Shown one piece after another: positions 62,273 to 64,000 of a DNA stretch of 64,000 bases. Within the stretch, counting starts at the first letter, position 1. Each line of letters starts with the position of its first letter. Origin of the DNA: Gordionus sp. m RMFG-2023 (lineage: Eukaryota; Nematomorpha; Gordioida; Chordodea; Parachordodidae); contig NC_088777.1 in NCBI RefSeq assembly GCF_954871325.1, forward strand, positions 47,593,366 to 47,657,365. Reading direction: 5' to 3'. Made by a program: the position numbers and the translations under genes. The notes under the pieces are model-generated. The model was given only the letters and a program-made list of their open reading frames with translations. It was not told where the DNA came from and searched no databases.

Positions 62273-62754
62273 ATAAAATTTATTTTTATTTTGTAGCTTA
62301 TAAATTAAATTTTAAAAATTTAAATAAAATGTTTTATTGTATAAATCAAATTTTACGAAATTAAAATTATCCAAATAAATTAAATTGAATATGGAAGAAA
62401 AACTAGTCCATATATTTTTCATATGTATAGAACATTTATATTATATAAAAAAATATAACAACCATAATAGTACTTTAAAATTACAAATATATTTCCGTTA
62501 GATGGCGTAATAGATTTATATCTAGTTTAAAAATGATATGAATTATAGAAGAATAATTTTTTGCTCTGGATTAATTTATTTGGTGCAAACTTATATAATA
62601 AAAAATATAAAAATTTGAAGTTTCCACCATTATAATTGGAGTTATGATGTCCATTCTCAGTTTAGTGATTTTTTTTAGACTTCAAAAAATATATTATATT
62701 TTTGACTCATTTAAAATAAATGCAATAATTTATAATTGTCATTGAATCGAAAAA
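62273..62754. other. AT-rich DNA, no gene seen
   Basis: No continuation of the transposase found here on either strand. Confidence 0.5.
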
Positions 62755-63222
62755 CTAGTTTACTTCAATTAAAATTTTGGGGCCCTTAAAAGTACCGTTG
62801 GGTATTTATGTCTTAAAAAAAGACGTTCGTTCATAAATGTTAAATAAAGATATGATAATAAATAATAATATAATGTTTACACCAATTAAAAATAGCAATA
62901 TTCCCCAAATCCTATTAATTATTTTATAAAAAAAAATTTAAGATATATAGAAATTCATTATAAAGTGTCTTAACAAGATAAGAAGGTTTCTTTCTTGTAA
63001 TTATTTGTAAATGCCAGGAGGATCGATAATTGTTATAAAAATATATAAATTATTTATGATAAATTAAGGGAGTTACTTAATTATTGGATATAATAATTGT
63101 TGGAAATCAAATTTTTATAATAAAAAACACATAAATCTAGGACCTTATTGTTTTCGTTCTTTTCGCTTTGGCTCGTTTGACTTGATTAGGTTTTTTTGAT
63201 CCTAAAAGTTTAACTATAGCCA
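62755..63222. repeat. Right arm of the 0.4-kb inverted repeat
   Basis: Reverse-complement relative of 56050-56440 (GTTGGGTATTTATG, AAGACGTTCGTTC, GCCAGGAGGATCGATAA, TTGATTAGGTTTTTTTGATCC). The two arms enclose 6.3 kb containing the LTR element and the hAT transposase piece. Confidence 0.8.
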
Positions 63223-63280
63223 ACTGACCACATGTTAAGGTAATTAGTTTTCTATTACTATTTTTATTTTCTTTTAGTAT

Positions 63281-63408
63281 TTACAACAGAATTGCCTTAT
63301 GTTCAGCATCTGTCATCTCAGCCCAGCTCTGATGCATGGTTGAAATATCGAATGCCTTTGTTTGATAATTAGGACAAAACCCACGTATGGCTCTTTCAAA
63401 GTCTTTTT
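63281..63408 (-). CDS. Unidentified exon-like stretch, probably a terminal exon
   Basis: On the minus strand a TAATACAG acceptor is followed by an open frame: KDFERAIRGFCPNYQ, TKAFDISTMHQSWAEM, TDAEHKAILL, stop. The composition is that of a real exon, not of AT-rich noise. An upstream minus-strand ATG near 63833 begins MVSALRNFINSTHLLC, which could be a mitochondrial leader exon of the same gene, but I cannot join the two with good splice sites. Family not recognised. Confidence 0.45.
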
Positions 63409-64000
63409 CTGTATTAAAACAATATCATTTATTTTATTTTTCGTTATATGTAAAGGAGTTTTTTTTCTAATCACATTTTGTTTATAATACATGGTTTCAC
63501 AATTATTGTTGTTTTAGAGTGATAAAATTATTTTATTTTATAAAGGTAAATAAAACATATTATAAAATTTATCTATTAAATGATATCTAAATATTTCACA
63601 AATTTTGTATAATTTTTATTTAAGCAAAATTATTTATATTTTATATATATTTTTTAAAGATTTCATCGGTTAATGAAAATATTATAGCATCTTTATTGAA
63701 AATAAAATTTATTATTATGTTTCTAATTTTTATTCCAACTCCTTCTTTATTAGTTCAAAAATGTTTTAAATTTTCTTTAATTTGTTTTGTACATAAAAGA
63801 TGTGTTGAATTTATAAAATTTCTCAAGGCCGATACCATTCTCAATACTTCCAAAAATTAGGTATGATTTTTTTTTAAAATTGATTCAAGGCGGGAAAAAA
63901 TAATAATATTGAATGTTTGGTAATCCTAATTATGGTGTTAAAATATAGGTCCTAAGAAAATTGGGTGATCGTGTAATACGTGAGTTTAAATGTATTTGTG

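Overview
This is animal nuclear DNA, extremely AT-rich, with three spliced housekeeping genes set among transposon debris. Animal origin is argued by a full-length SNX14-type sorting nexin with many introns, a metazoan-style MTG2/Obg GTPase and a COX11 with introns. The genes have tiny 5' introns (38-86 nt) and much longer 3' introns. That 5'-to-3' gradient is known from schistosomes, so a flatworm or another lineage with miniature introns is a reasonable but unproven guess.

Layout. 1-20.95 kb: no confident host gene. It holds copies of a palindromic hAT-type MITE family, two larger non-autonomous hAT elements (12.4-13.2 kb and 14.7-15.3 kb, both with 8-bp target duplications), a GAAA microsatellite and a palindromic element. 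20.99-28.39 kb: COX11 on the minus strand. Three exons lie within 650 bp at the 5' end and the last exon is 6.6 kb away, behind an intron filled with LTR-retroelement fossils. 28.39-29.09 kb: a shared head-to-head promoter interval. 29.09-45.07 kb: SNX14 on the plus strand, at least 20 exons, with MITEs in its longer introns, including a three-element nest at 33.04-33.54 kb. 45.1-47.65 kb: convergent intergenic stretch with a MITE and two unidentified exon-like pieces. 47.65-51.70 kb: MTG2 on the minus strand, six exons, with large inserts in the G domain. 51.7-64 kb: a 300-bp tandem triplication, a gag/protease retroelement fossil, a GC-rich island, a pair of 0.4-kb inverted repeats 6.3 kb apart, a 2.7-kb LTR element with intact ends but no recognisable protein, the N-terminal part of a hAT transposase, and an unidentified exon-like stretch near 63.3 kb.

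Function. COX11 (copper delivery to cytochrome oxidase) and MTG2 (mitoribosome assembly) act in mitochondria; SNX14 is an ER-anchored sorting nexin of lipid homeostasis. They look like ordinary neighbours, except that COX11 and SNX14 probably share a promoter region. The most striking content is the group of hAT MITEs: their outermost ~13 bp are nearly the same (TAGTGTTGTTAAA-like) but their subterminal sequences differ, several have perfect 8-bp target duplications, and they insert into one another.
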